NCBI GenBank assembly: GCA_025345505.1
Contig: JANVCC010000022.1
Location: 35,289,741-35,353,740, forward strand
Origin: Todiramphus chloris collaris
Taxonomy: Eukaryota > Chordata > Aves > Coraciiformes > Alcedinidae
DNA length: 64,000 nt
Direction of reading: 5' to 3'
The position numbers and the translations under genes are program-made. This document shows, in pieces, positions 47,371 through 59,200 of this stretch; position 1 is the stretch's first letter, and each line of letters starts with the position of its first letter. The notes below the pieces were generated by a model, which was given only the letters and a program-made list of their open reading frames with translations, was not told where the DNA came from and searched no databases.

Positions 47371-49039
47371 GCTGGATCTTATTTGTTTTCTGTCAATATT
47401 TTCAGTTGACTAAAGAAATGCCTGAATCTTCTTGACATCGTAATTTCATTGTATCCCAGGATGTGCACAGAACTGAGTAACTGCTTGCTTGAACTGCCAA
47501 TGTTATTGCTTTAAAAGTTTACAGAAGAAGGAGTGAACTGTAAATTTGACAATGCTGTAGGATATAGAAATGTCAAATTTAAAAATATCCCTCAACATAC
47601 TTTTTCAAAATGGCAGGATTAGGAACAAAGGTCGCATTTTTTTTTACATTATTTACAGTCAAGTTGCTTGGATTACTTATGGAAAAAGCAGCCATGAGAC
47701 TTATTATACCCACAACCACTCATCATTGTGATAGATGTTATGGTGAGAAGATAAGCCCAGCTCCAGGGGGGGGAATGGCTGAGGTGAGAAACGCCGGGCA
47801 GTGCATTGGCAGCGTTTCAACCTACAAACTCCCCAAACGTGAAGAGTTAAGAGTCAATCTAAGGTCTCTCCCTAAATACTTTATTCTCCTCCCCACAGCA
47901 GAAGAACTGCAGCTTGTGGGAGCACTAAATCAGGGAAGAGACAATACAAGCTTTAAATGAACAAGAGATTTCAAGAGGTCTTAGAGAAGTTAATTCTGTT
48001 TCCCACTAGAAAATGAAAATTTGTACCTGACTGGAATATGAAAAAGCAAACTCTGAATGGTCTCTCCGTGTACTTTAACCGAGTATAATTCACCTTATAA
48101 TTGCTCTGGCATTCCTTAAAAACCGATTTCAGTGGGTGCCCAAGCAGCACTGCTACACAAGCTCTTCAGAAGTATCAACAAAGCATGCCAATGCAATGCT
48201 ACACTAACCACTGTAATGTCAAAGCTTCTGGCTCAAATTTAAATATACTTTCCCTGCCCCAGATTCTTCCTTACCTCTCCCTCCCACCCCCACCAAAGAT
48301 GAGCATCAGTAAATGAACATGGTATGTGAATTCCTTACACGGTCACCTGCATTTAGAATTTACAGATGAGCAAATCCTCTCGCCTATCCACTCTGCAGTG
48401 TTTTGGAAAGCTGAACTTCCATGGCAGCAAGTCATCCTGAAAAAGAGCTGCACAGTCAAAGGCAGCACAGGGTACCTATCAGCAGCAACATGTTTGAAGG
48501 AAGAGCTGAAGGCAATGATTAGATAGAAAAGAAGCAGAGGCTGAGCTGGGGATGTTTAGGTGGGGTGAGTCAAAGTCACAGAATAACAAATTCTAACGGT
48601 ATCTGACTTGAAAGGCATTTTTTTTACATTATTTTGTTCTGGAACTTGTAATAACCTGACATTTTTTAAAATATAAAAATTGAAGTACAAAGAGTGCAAT
48701 TAAGTAATCCTGAGACTATGAAACAAGCCAGGTGCAGCAAGAAAATTAAAATTAACACTCATCTCAAGCTTCAAATCAAGTGTCAGTTTGTTCCTTTTTA
48801 TTTTAATTTATTGTAGTCAACATTAGTTAAAGCTGGAGACATTTGTTCTCCTGCTAATGATATACACATAACTCCCACTTACATCCCCTTGCTCCTTCCA
48901 ATTAAGAACTTCTTCTGAACATTTCAGCTAGAAGGCTTATCTGGCACAGATTATTCACTGTATCATATGGATTCAGGTTCTTATGTCTGCAAGCTCTTTA
49001 GAGCAGCAATTTGTTCTCTGTTTAGCATATTTTGCAGCG
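47371..49039. other. Unique non-coding DNA
   Basis: The frame at 47610-47960 (+ strand, 116 codons) has a hydrophobic start but no known domain. A GC-richer bit lies at about 47755-47815. Nothing else is recognised. Confidence 0.45.
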
Positions 49040-49330
49040 CACAGTGCTAAATAAGCTTAGGGAGTGCTATTCACTGAGGCGTGTTTGTGCTCAGTGGATC
49101 CGGCGCTGCCTTATGCTTTGTTGTTTCAATCTGCGAAAAACCAATTTTATACATTGCTCTCCAATGCAATGTATAAAATCCAGGCTGCCTGTAAGTCAGT
49201 CTGTTTCTTAAGGAAATCTTCAGACTAAACACACAAAAATTAGTGGGTCTGAGAAGCACTGTAGGTGGAAATGTAGCACACATTATATTACCTTGCTATT
49301 CCCGAAGTATACAAAACGAGCGCAGGCTCA
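49040..49330. promoter_or_regulatory. Candidate conserved element with a hairpin
   Basis: CpGs are retained (GCAGCGCAC, GGCGTGTTT, GATCCGGCGCTGCC, CTGCGAAAAA, TCCCGAAG, AACGAGCGCAGG) in a CpG-poor area, and the block contains the perfect inverted repeat at 49144-49179. Composition suggests constraint, either as an enhancer or as a structured transcript. Confidence 0.3.
49144..49179. repeat. Perfect 13 bp inverted repeat
   Basis: Arms ATTTTATACATTG (49144-49156) and CAATGTATAAAAT (49167-49179) are exact reverse complements with a 10-base loop. The stem is AT-rich. Pairing does not extend convincingly into the flanks, so it is shorter than a typical pre-microRNA stem. Confidence 0.9.
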
Positions 49331-51271
49331 CTGCTTATCTTCCCTGCACAACTAATTGCCTTCCTTAGCACATGGTTCTGACACATCTTGCATGCACACT
49401 GGGAATATTTAACACCAATTGAGCAACGAAACAACACCAGTTCCTTGACTGCTTCAATTCAGCACAGCTTGTCCAAGTTAACTATGCCATTGTTGTATTA
49501 TTTCTTGACTTTTCAGTCTTACTGCAATAAACTTTGGGAAGTACGAAGACAGGGTTTGATTCCTCCAAGAACCACGGAACAGGCTCCCCCTAATCAACGT
49601 AGACCATAATATTTTATGAAAGCATCACATCTGTTTGGCTCCCAGGTCCATCCTGTGAACTCTCAGGCTCTGTGATTGAGCGCAACAGGTACGGGGGGTA
49701 GGTGCTCCCTGCTGCTGTGGAGTCCAGGGCTGCTTCTTTGCCCCTCCAGGAGTTTGAGAAGGCCCTACTAGCAAACTGCATGTGAACAGGGCTTTGTCAG
49801 GTCAAGTTTATGGTCAAATAAAACAGCACTGTCCTACATGGTATGTGTCCTTCCAACACAGACAAGTATCAGGTAGCACCTTAGCAAATACCATTACACT
49901 TTAGCACCATTAATCCTGATGTCTTTTACTTTCTTCCGTGCCAAGCTAGTGAGTAGCACCACAGCTCTGGGCTGGATGTGGCACGGACAATGAGGGGCTG
50001 CAACAAACACACAATCTTGGAATTAATTTCCTATAAAGAGTGGCATAAATTTTGGTCTTTGAATTGTATGTTCTCCGTGACAAAAAAATGCTTTCCTCCA
50101 AGAAAATATAGGGAAACTCTTCAGTTTTATTTAACTAAAGCTTTCTAATCATTACTGTTGTTAAGGGAATTGGAAATGGGTAATTAGTAATTTTCACTCT
50201 TTATAAGTTTTCCCTGAAGGAACGGGAAATTTAACGTAGCACATTCTATATCTTGTGTGACACTTGTCCTCCTGACTCGTAGATCAGCAACTGAGCAAGG
50301 GGTGTTTAGATAAGACACCATAAGTTGTTATGAGGAGTCTATAGCCAAGGGGTGAAAATATTCATGCTCTCAGTTGACTGATAACAGGAGAGGACTTGTA
50401 ATACCTACGGGTTATAAGACATTTGAACCCAGACTGAATCCCTAGGATGACTGGAAGGATACTTGCACTGAGCCCTTGATTTCTGAAGTTGCTGTACAAG
50501 CCAAGCAATCTGTTCAAAACACCAAAAAAAAAAGGCTTAAGTGCTTAATCTATCGACACTTCTTTCTCTGATAGAGATCCATGAAAACCAGAGATGAGAG
50601 TATGCTGATGAGATTTCCACTGAGGGAACAAAGCAATTTCACAGAGCTACAGGGCCAGGCTCCTGCCTTCACTCAGACCAACATCAATCTGTAGAAACTT
50701 GACCAGCCTGCCCTTGATGGAACAGCATCACACCTGTCCTTAAACAGCTTTAGCAAAAGGAAGTATTTCAGGTTTCTGGTTTTTCTGTTGACCTGATTTT
50801 AGTCACACATACTTGCCTGTTAAGCTTTTAATTGCAGCTGGTTCTCATTTAGTATAAACTGAAATAGCTTGATTATCGTCATTGCCGATTTATATCACAC
50901 CAGAGCTTGGTCCACTGACTTTCTTAAAATAATTCCTGATTTACTCTGAAGCTTATGGGGGTAAAAATCAGGACTTGTCTCTTCTTTACATTGAAGCTTC
51001 AAGCTGCGAGACTAATTTTGAGAAGAGGTTGACAAAAAAGTTCTTCTGTAGTATGTAAATTAGTGAGGCAGAATGTGTGCCAGTTAGCATTAACCTTCAC
51101 TGCCCTCCCCTTCTCCTGCCTCTCTCAACCTACCAGATCCTTTAGCCTTTAAATAAGCCTTTAGTTCTTTAAATAAACAAGAACTGGTTCAGGTTGAGTA
51201 TTTTATCTCACAATTGTATCTGGAACTCCAAGATCACATCAAAAGTTATTTTAAACATATATGCTGTATAT
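49331..51271. other. Unique non-coding DNA
   Basis: No recognised element. The part at about 50220-50460 is compositionally different (TGT and ACA ends are common there) and was considered as an LTR, but no internal retroviral sequence or second LTR is present. Confidence 0.4.
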
Positions 51272-51612
51272 AGAATCACAGAATCATAGAATCATTTAGG
51301 TCAGAAAGGGCCTTTAAGATCATTGAGTTCAACTATTAACCCAGCACTGACAAGTCCACCACTAAACCCTGTCCTTAAGTGTCACGTCTGGATGTCATTT
51401 AAATACCTCCAGGGATGGTGACTCAATCACTGCCCTGGGCAGCCTGTTCCAGTGTGAGACAACCCTTTTGGTGAAGAAATTCCTCCTAAGCAGGACAAAG
51501 TCTGCCCATCAGAAGTCCAAGGTAGCAGTTCTGCTGACCTCCCTCCTTACTTCTGCAAGAATGGAAAGCTCCATCATTTTGTGATTGTTATGCCCAAGAT
51601 GGCTCCCAACAA
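51272..51612 (-). mobile_element. CR1 LINE, 3' end fused to endonuclease end
   Basis: On the minus strand, the part near 51612 reads LGHNNHKMMELSILAEV, then a stop in place of an arginine, then WADF. This matches the end of the CR1 endonuclease and the linker after it; the family's catalytic SDH is NNH here. At 51482-51489 (CCTCCTAA) this jumps to the final part of ORF2 and the 3' UTR, ending in the tail at 51272 (ATGATTCTATGATTCTGTGA on the minus strand). The whole reverse transcriptase, roughly 1.5-2 kb in a full element, is missing. Confidence 0.85.
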
Positions 51613-54600
51613 ACACTGGCATGCTGCCCCTAGGCTTACCTCTAAACAGATCTTTATACATTCTCTCTGCAGGGATTGATAATTACCTGCAGGGATTGAT
51701 ACGTTCTAAAATTTTACATCTGATTGTATATAAATGAAAATAAGAGCAAGTTCAAAGTCCAAGTAGCGTGCTGAGGACTTTGTATTTTAATAAGCATAAC
51801 AGGCAATGCTAAAAATAACTATCCGTCTCCAGTCCTAAAGGAAGAAAAGGACTGAAATTACAAACTCAGACAGTCAAAACAAGGTAAACAAGAGTTAGAA
51901 GGTTTCCCTGTGTTTATTTGAGACAAAACTGGATTTTTTTTCTCCTACTACTTTCAAATATGGTACATCTCTGCTTCAAAATTGAGAATCCCTATCTCCA
52001 AACCTCTATGTATTAAGACAACTCCCAAAATACATCCCAAGTTTTAACCTTAATGTGAGAAAAAGGAACTTAATATTGTCTGTACTTTTAAACCTAGTCC
52101 TATTTAATACATATTAAAAGACCAAACTGTGTCTCAAATGTTTGTTTATCTTTTAATCCTGTAGGAATTCACAGGACAAAACACAGACCAAACAAGCTGC
52201 CTGTTGAGTCAGGTACCTGCAGTACCTGGACCTTAGTGAAAGTTATGTACCAGGGAAAGAGAAACTCTCTCCTGACTTTACAGGACACCATGTTATACCC
52301 TGCAGCAAGATATCCAATTAGAGTTGCCACCATTAGACATGTCCAGAAAATTATTGAATACTATTAAAAGTTCCACAGTATTTGTCTCAGCAACTTCCAG
52401 CAACCTTGAATTCCACAGAGGGACAATAAATTGACTCAGTTATTGCCTCTTATTTGAGATGGGCCCTAAGCGAAACATATTAAGAAATGTTTGGATAAAA
52501 GGATTTGGGTCAACACAGTTTTAATTTGCAGTAATTCTTTCATTTCAGAAAGTGTCTTCTTTCCTTCTCTTGGGCATCTGTCTGAGCACATGTCAAGCAT
52601 GTAAAGCACAATGAGCACACCTGACTAAAAGCCCACCAAACAGTGTCATTAATCTTGGCTGATTACACTTACTGCCTCAGGAATGCAGATCGTTGTGGAA
52701 ATGAATATTGGAGGCTAATTTTGAAAAGGATTGGACACATTTATGGCTGTTAATAAGATGTGTATCTCTGCAAGGTAGGTTGAGGCCTACAGGTAAGAGT
52801 TTCAAATGCATCTCACTAAGTGCAAAAAACATGTTCAAATCAGTACACTGAGCCAGCGCCAGCTTAAAGGGCCCCCCATCTCCAGCCCTCCTCTAGAGCA
52901 TGAGCTGTTTGAGGGTGGACCTGGCAGCACGTCTGCACAGAGCCACAGAACCATACGAACTAAACTGTCAGTGCAAAAGGGATAAAACTAGAGTTGACAC
53001 TAGCAGCAGAAGGCTATGGGCAAAAGCATTGCAAGAATATTTTAACTACGTTGAAAATCAAGCATTACAAATTTAGAGTCAAAGACATAGATGGATGTTA
53101 GGGTATAAAACTCACAGGCACAGAGGTTAGCTCTGGTAATGAGCTTTTGGCACATAACTGTGATCAGCAATAGTGCTGTCTACAGCTCTGTATTTGGCTA
53201 TTTTAATTTTTTAAACTTTTTTTTTTTTCCCCTCACTGAATTGCATTATCAAAATTTGAGATAGTTTGATTGCTTGAAGTCTATCTTGAATTCAGGCTCA
53301 AAGTGGTAACTCTGTTTTTTGACAGCAGCCTACATCTGTGAGTGCCACTGGCGACATGGTGGGTATGAAAGCTGCGGGCTGTGTTGGATTTCCCTTTCCA
53401 TGGTCTCAAACTGGTCCTGACCAGCAACGTGAATTTGTGAGGGACGCTGTCCTTGTCCCAAATACCAGCAACACCTGTGGTCAGTAACAGGCAGAGAAGT
53501 CAGTCACAGTATCCTCCTGAGAAAGGCCTGATGCTGTTACATATGAGATGGGCCAACATGATACACATTGTGCCTTAACTCAGTCTGCCCTTAAATCACT
53601 GTGAGCTCTCAGAGTGCTGGACTGACCTTCTACCTTGCCCATCCTCTGCTGGCTGTAGAGACACAGTGTGCATGGATAAACAGCGAGCATCTTTCCAGTC
53701 TTGTCCCATCCCAATAGGATGCAACAGTTATTCTGAATAGGGCATTTTTCAAGAAAGCACCTCTGCTCTCTGCTTTATGCAAATAGAATAACATGGAAAA
53801 TGTATTTACCATTTGGAGGGGAGAATATTGTGCATGAGTCTCTGCTGAAGAAGAAACTTTAGCTATGAAGAACAGTGAGAAAAAAATTTATATGTACTTA
53901 CTGTAAGACTGACTTCTTTGAAAGTTTAAAGAGTTCATACTATTCCTCAGTTAATACAAGCCCTGAAATACTTAAAGGATTTGTTTTTTAATTTATCTTA
54001 AAGTATAAATGAATTAATTTATATAATTGCTCATTTCAGAAACTTAATTCTGTACTTAAAAGAGTAGATGTTGTAATTTTGGTGCCACATAAACTATTCT
54101 TTATAGATAATAAAGTAGTTTTAATTGTCAAATCTGAATTAGCATAGTTTTGGCAGATGAAGAATACTTTGATCTGTGCATAATTACAAATCTTTACCTT
54201 GTCATGGTAGGTAAGTCTTGCACTTCTGCAGCTAACAGCTCCCTGTCAAACACGCCTTTGTAAATGGAATTTCTGGAGAGGTGAAGGCTTGCTGGTTAAG
54301 ACTTTTAAAGGAACTGACTTAAGGTGTCTGAATGTTTCCCGTGTCCCACTTAAGGGGACCTGTGTTTCAAGATTTCCAACATCTCCGTAAATAAAGTACC
54401 CAAAGTTGAATGCCCAAAGCAATGCACCTGCAGTTGTGAGGCAATTGACAATCAGCAGAACTAAGCAATTATAAGTCAAAAGGCTTAATTAGTTGCTAAA
54501 CAGTAGTCATAAAACTGGTGAATGCAAAAAAGCAACAAAACAAAACAATCCTTTCAAACACATAGCCTCCATTGAAGGAGATTCCCATGTCACTTAGGAC

Positions 54601-55727
54601 TGACTCTGAAAGGGAACTTGAGTTTCTGCAGCAGAGGGAAATGGGAACATGACACCAGCCTTGTCCAGCTCCCTCAAGGACAGTAAGTGAGCAAAGACTG
54701 CAAGACAACCCTCTTTACTGATATGTGTCATGCTCATAAAATTCATTTATACATCATACAAACACTGGGATAGTCCAAGACACAGACACGTGGGGAGGGA
54801 AGCATACTTCAAACTTTCTAGGCTTAAGCAATTCACAATTAATTCAGTGCCTCATATAGGTGTGGTGTACTGCTTTCTGGACACATTTAACTCTATGTCT
54901 TTAGCACATACAGAGAATTTTGCACAGATTTCTCAGAATACCATGCAGAAGACATTCTGGGAGGCTGTGAGCCAGCTACTGCAATAATTCAATTTGTGCT
55001 GTTATCCAGACATAAATCAAACCCTCTGCGCCCTGCTGAGACAGCAAGACCCGAGCTCTTGCTGAATTCCTACACAGATAAAAAAAAGAGTCTTGACAAT
55101 GTAGTTGATGTGGTACTCAAAGGAAAGCTTGAAGTCATAGATGAAACCGAGATTACAAGGTGGTTGGAAAGTAAATAACAATCCCATCAAACAGAACAAC
55201 TCATGGAAGAGGGTTAGAAGGAACCTGCTGCTTAGCCAGTGACAACCAGCGTGATTCAGTATCACAAGACAATCCACTTTACAAAGACACAACATGAAAG
55301 AAAACTCCTATCCAACTCTCAGTAACAGCAGGAGAAACGGGCATGAGATACTAGTCGATAACTAAAAAATGCTTGAGGGGAAATAGCTATAGAATAAACA
55401 GAGGACGTTAGCTTGATTCTTGTCTAACGTAGACAGATGTTCATCAAGAAAAAGTCTATTTAGGTTCCTGAAGTCTAAGGGATGTAAAAGACACGAATGA
55501 AATAAGATGCAAACACTTGCAATGTCAGATTCTGTCACCTTAACCTATATAGAGTATGTACTTTTCTGTCTGAGATACCTATCTAATCAGTGCCACTGAA
55601 GTTTCTACTTAGTGGAATAAGGCAACAGACAGATTGGCTAAAGGTAAAAGCTGCAGCTGGTACAGCTTTAGTAAAGCTGTTCAGGAATTTTCTATGGACT
55701 ATTCTAGAGGAGACTGCAGCTTCTACC
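51613..55727. other. Unique non-coding DNA
   Basis: About 4.1 kb. It starts with the short duplication at 51667-51701 and has T12 at 53217-53228. Frames at 54730-54987 and 54996-55178 (+ strand, 85 and 60 codons) sit close together but have no recognised domain. Confidence 0.45.
51667..51701. repeat. Short direct duplication, period 20
   Basis: CTGCAGGGATTGATA occurs at 51667-51681 and 51687-51701, separated by ATTAC. Confidence 0.93.
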
Positions 55728-55753
55728 AAAAAAAAAAAAAAAAAAAAAAAAAA
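55728..55753. repeat. A26 homopolymer
   Basis: Twenty-six A in a row, the longest homopolymer in the window. No AATAAA precedes it closely, and I cannot recognise a processed gene copy upstream, so a plain microsatellite is more likely than a retrocopy tail. Confidence 0.95.
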
Positions 55754-55893
55754 TCAGATTTTTTGAAGGAAAATGCCAACATCATTCTTTAAAAAAGTAT
55801 TTCCATTAGGATAACAGAAAATGTTTTTACTGGGTACAATTTACACAAATTTGTGGCACACACACATGCCCGCATACCCCAGCTTACTATGAG

Positions 55894-55937
55894 TCAGAAG
55901 GGGTTTTTTGTATGCTCAGAAGGGTTTTTTTGTATGC
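55894..55937. repeat. 22 bp tandem duplication
   Basis: TCAGAAGGGGTTTTTTGTAT-GC (55894-55915) and TCAGAAGGGTTTTTTTGTAT-GC (55916-55937) differ at one position. Confidence 0.95.
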
Positions 55938-56202
55938 TCAAGCATGGTGTCTTTAAGGTCACAAAGAGCATTGTGTTTCAACTGCTGAGTACCCCCACCT
56001 CCTGTACCAGGCAGATCTGGGGTCTCTTCCCCTCCAGAGACAGCACTTCAGAGGATGACGGCTGTGTAATCTGGTGCTCCAGGGGCAGCTGGGAAGCAAG
56101 GGAATGCAAGGCATATAAGAGATGACTCTCTGAAGGCATTGCAGCAAAAATGGGAAGAAAGTAAATTCAGTTTAAAAGGAGATATTTTCAACATTTCTAA
56201 GT

Positions 56203-56222
56203 AAAAAAAAAATTTTTTTTTT
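56203..56222. repeat. A10T10 palindrome
   Basis: Ten A followed directly by ten T. Such rigid A-tracts disfavour nucleosomes. It is probably a chance homopolymer pair. Confidence 0.95.
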
Positions 56223-59200
56223 GACGACAAAATATCACAATAATGAATCAAATTTCCCAGGATGGAAATACCTGTTCTGTCCCAGTCTAATGCTGAAATC
56301 TGGGAGGAATTCTGCATTACACCTCCTGGAGTCACTTGATTCAAGCACTTTCAGGAAAGCTCTTTAATAAACAGGTGTATTTGAATGTGCTTACAAAGCA
56401 ATACAAACAAAAGAATATTCTTTAAGAATCAAATATTGATCTTTTTGACTAGGACTGCAATTTATGCAGCAAAAACTTTGAAAGGAGTTGGGAAGTAAAT
56501 ACTTCAAAGAGTTGTTTCAGTGCACTGTTCAGTGAATAATACACTGGAGGTGAAAAAAGAGTGGTAGGATTTTGGAGAGATGTGTCCCACACGTGTGCAT
56601 CACCAAAGACACATAGGAGCATTCTGAACAGTTACAAACTGGTTTGGGATTCAGTGCAAGAAACCACTACCCTGAAACACGATCGTATTGTGAGTTATCT
56701 TTGCCAAAACTCATAAATTCAAGCAAAGGGAAAACATATTGGGTGTCTGGAAACAGTGGAGGTAATTTTTCCCTTCAGACCTGCTAGAGATTTTCACTAT
56801 AATGAAAAACTCTACGGTATTATTATAGGTATAAGTTGGGAAACTGTTTCCCAGCCAAAATTACTTGGATTGGCTTTATACGCTAGAAAAAATACCCACT
56901 GAAATCGTAAAAACTCTCTGTTAGCTTCCCATAAAGCCAGCTGTTGATACCCAATTATTTTGAATGCTTCTTGATGATCCCAGCTCACTTTCTATCTGGG
57001 TCAAACGAGGCCCTAAAAGCAAAAGCAGACGGGCAAGCTCAGAGGCCCAGGAACAGAAGAAGGTAGAAATGAGCTGCTAGCAGAGCCATTCACAGCAATT
57101 AGAGCTCCACAAGCACTTACAGACTCCCTAGTAAAGAAAATATGTCTGGTATTGGAGTACCTACCCTTGAATGTTCCTGCCTCCAGGGGTGCTGAGCAAA
57201 AGACATATTTACACTGCAGAGTTTTGTGTAGCTCTGTTGACAGCATAAAGCGGAATGTTTTCCATGTGAAAGATTTCGCCAGTTCTTTGGCAGTTTGTTT
57301 TTTAATCAGAAAACACTTATACCATAAAGACAAAACATATGGTGATTTAACTGAAATTTCAGTGAGACACTTCATCTATAGACAAAAATTGTAAACTCAC
57401 GGAGCAAAGCAGTGTACATCATCTCTTTTAGTGACCACCATCTATTATAACTATAGAATTAAACGTGCAATATTTTTAGAACAAACCCAGGATTTTCCAT
57501 CTGGGCCTAAACCAAGTATCAAAAATGCAGAATTTTTAACTCAGTCTGGAAATTCTGGTCTGCAGGCAATTCAAATCTATAGCTTTGATTTGAGGCTATC
57601 CCACATTTACTGCATGTAAATGAACAAAATAAACAAAACTTGAGAACATCTGGGAAAGTCAACTGTAGCTATTTGTGAAATAAATCTATCTGGATAGATA
57701 CGCCTACATACCTTTTAGTAAAGATATTGTTCCTTTGTATATTTACATGCACATGGGTCTATGAGACAAATGTAGATTCTTCCAGGGATGCAACAATATT
57801 CAAAACAGGACATGGGAGAGGATGCCATGACTGAACTAGGAGGAGGTAAAATCACTATTCATTCTTGGTCTTGCAGGATAGGAAATTATATCAACTTTAT
57901 AAAACATAGGACATAATTTCTCTCTTTCTTCTCCCCAGGATTGTATTCAAGCAGAATCAGGTAACTGTGAGAGACAGAGGAGACCTGTCCTTCTCAGGGG
58001 GTGTGTTATGTTTAATTGCTGAAGGCATGAAGCATTTTAAAAGGTTTGTCAATAAAATCCCTATTTAGTTAACCCCAATCTCCTCAGATCTCTTGTTACA
58101 GGCAGCCTTCTGCTCTTAACATCTGGTCAGGCAAAGCCTCCAATTACGCTACTGCATTTGGTAGCTTAATAGACCTAGATAAGGGTCCCCAGTATATTCA
58201 TTTCCCTTGGTAACTGCTTATCTCTGGCTAGGCCGATGATAGGCAGCCTTTATGTCAAGGCACATAATCATGCGGCAGGCCACGCAGCATGTGTGCATAT
58301 TCACAGTAAACCCCAAGCTTGCCGTGACCTTTCCTCCTCTGGAGCTGGACTTACATCTGTCCTGGCTACACTTTGTAATTGATGGGGAAGGGGCAGGGGG
58401 AGAGGGCGAGAGCAGCCCAAGATCGTGGCCAGGAGCAGGCTGGTGCCACGCAAGCTCTTCACCCCTGCACACAGCCTGCTCCTTGATGGCATCTTCTGGA
58501 AGAGGGCAAGAGCAGGCAGGAGGCTGCTGAGCTGACTGGGAACCAGATGGTAAGCACCTGCCAGCTACTCCTGGAGGTCCTGGGGAACACAACCTGGTAT
58601 GCATGCTGGAAATCACCAAAACTTCTCTGAATCATGACATGAGGCTCCATCCAAAACAAAGATCTATCAAATAGCTCCACAGCAAGATTTCACCTTAATA
58701 GGCTCCTAACTGGACGATATTGAAGAAAACCTTTAAACATCAGCTCTCAACACACAGTTGTCTCTGCACTGAGATGAATCTATGACTTTTCTTCTAAGCC
58801 TTGCTGCCTGCAGCTGTAAATTGCAGATAAATATTTAAAATAATAACTATTACCACAAACTTCTCCTAGCTCAGTCTCCAGAGCTCGTAGACTTGACTAT
58901 TTGACACCCATTTCTTTATGTTGCACCCAATTTTGTGTTGTACCATGCTGATTCCTTCCTGAATAACCCAGAAAATACCTGCAGACATTTGTCTTGCTTT
59001 TTCCTTCTTTTTCATTTTTAAACTCCCCCTCTACAGCCAAATCAGTGTCTTTAAAGGCTTTTTAAAAACTGTTTAAAATTTACTGTTTTCATGCTGAAAG
59101 TCTGACAGGGAATTTACTCAGACTCTGTAGCAACATGGACTGATTTTCCTGCTTTTTTTAAAGGCCACAGAATATCATTGCCCTCTGCTTTTCTCAGTCC

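Noticed and set aside
48577-48640. TCACAGAATAACA followed by AAAGGC looked like a minus-strand CR1 tail
   Set aside because: The diagnostic GGTTGGAAGGGACC block is missing.
50220-50460. Possible solo LTR of an endogenous retrovirus
   Set aside because: No matching LTR ends with target duplication and no family I can name.
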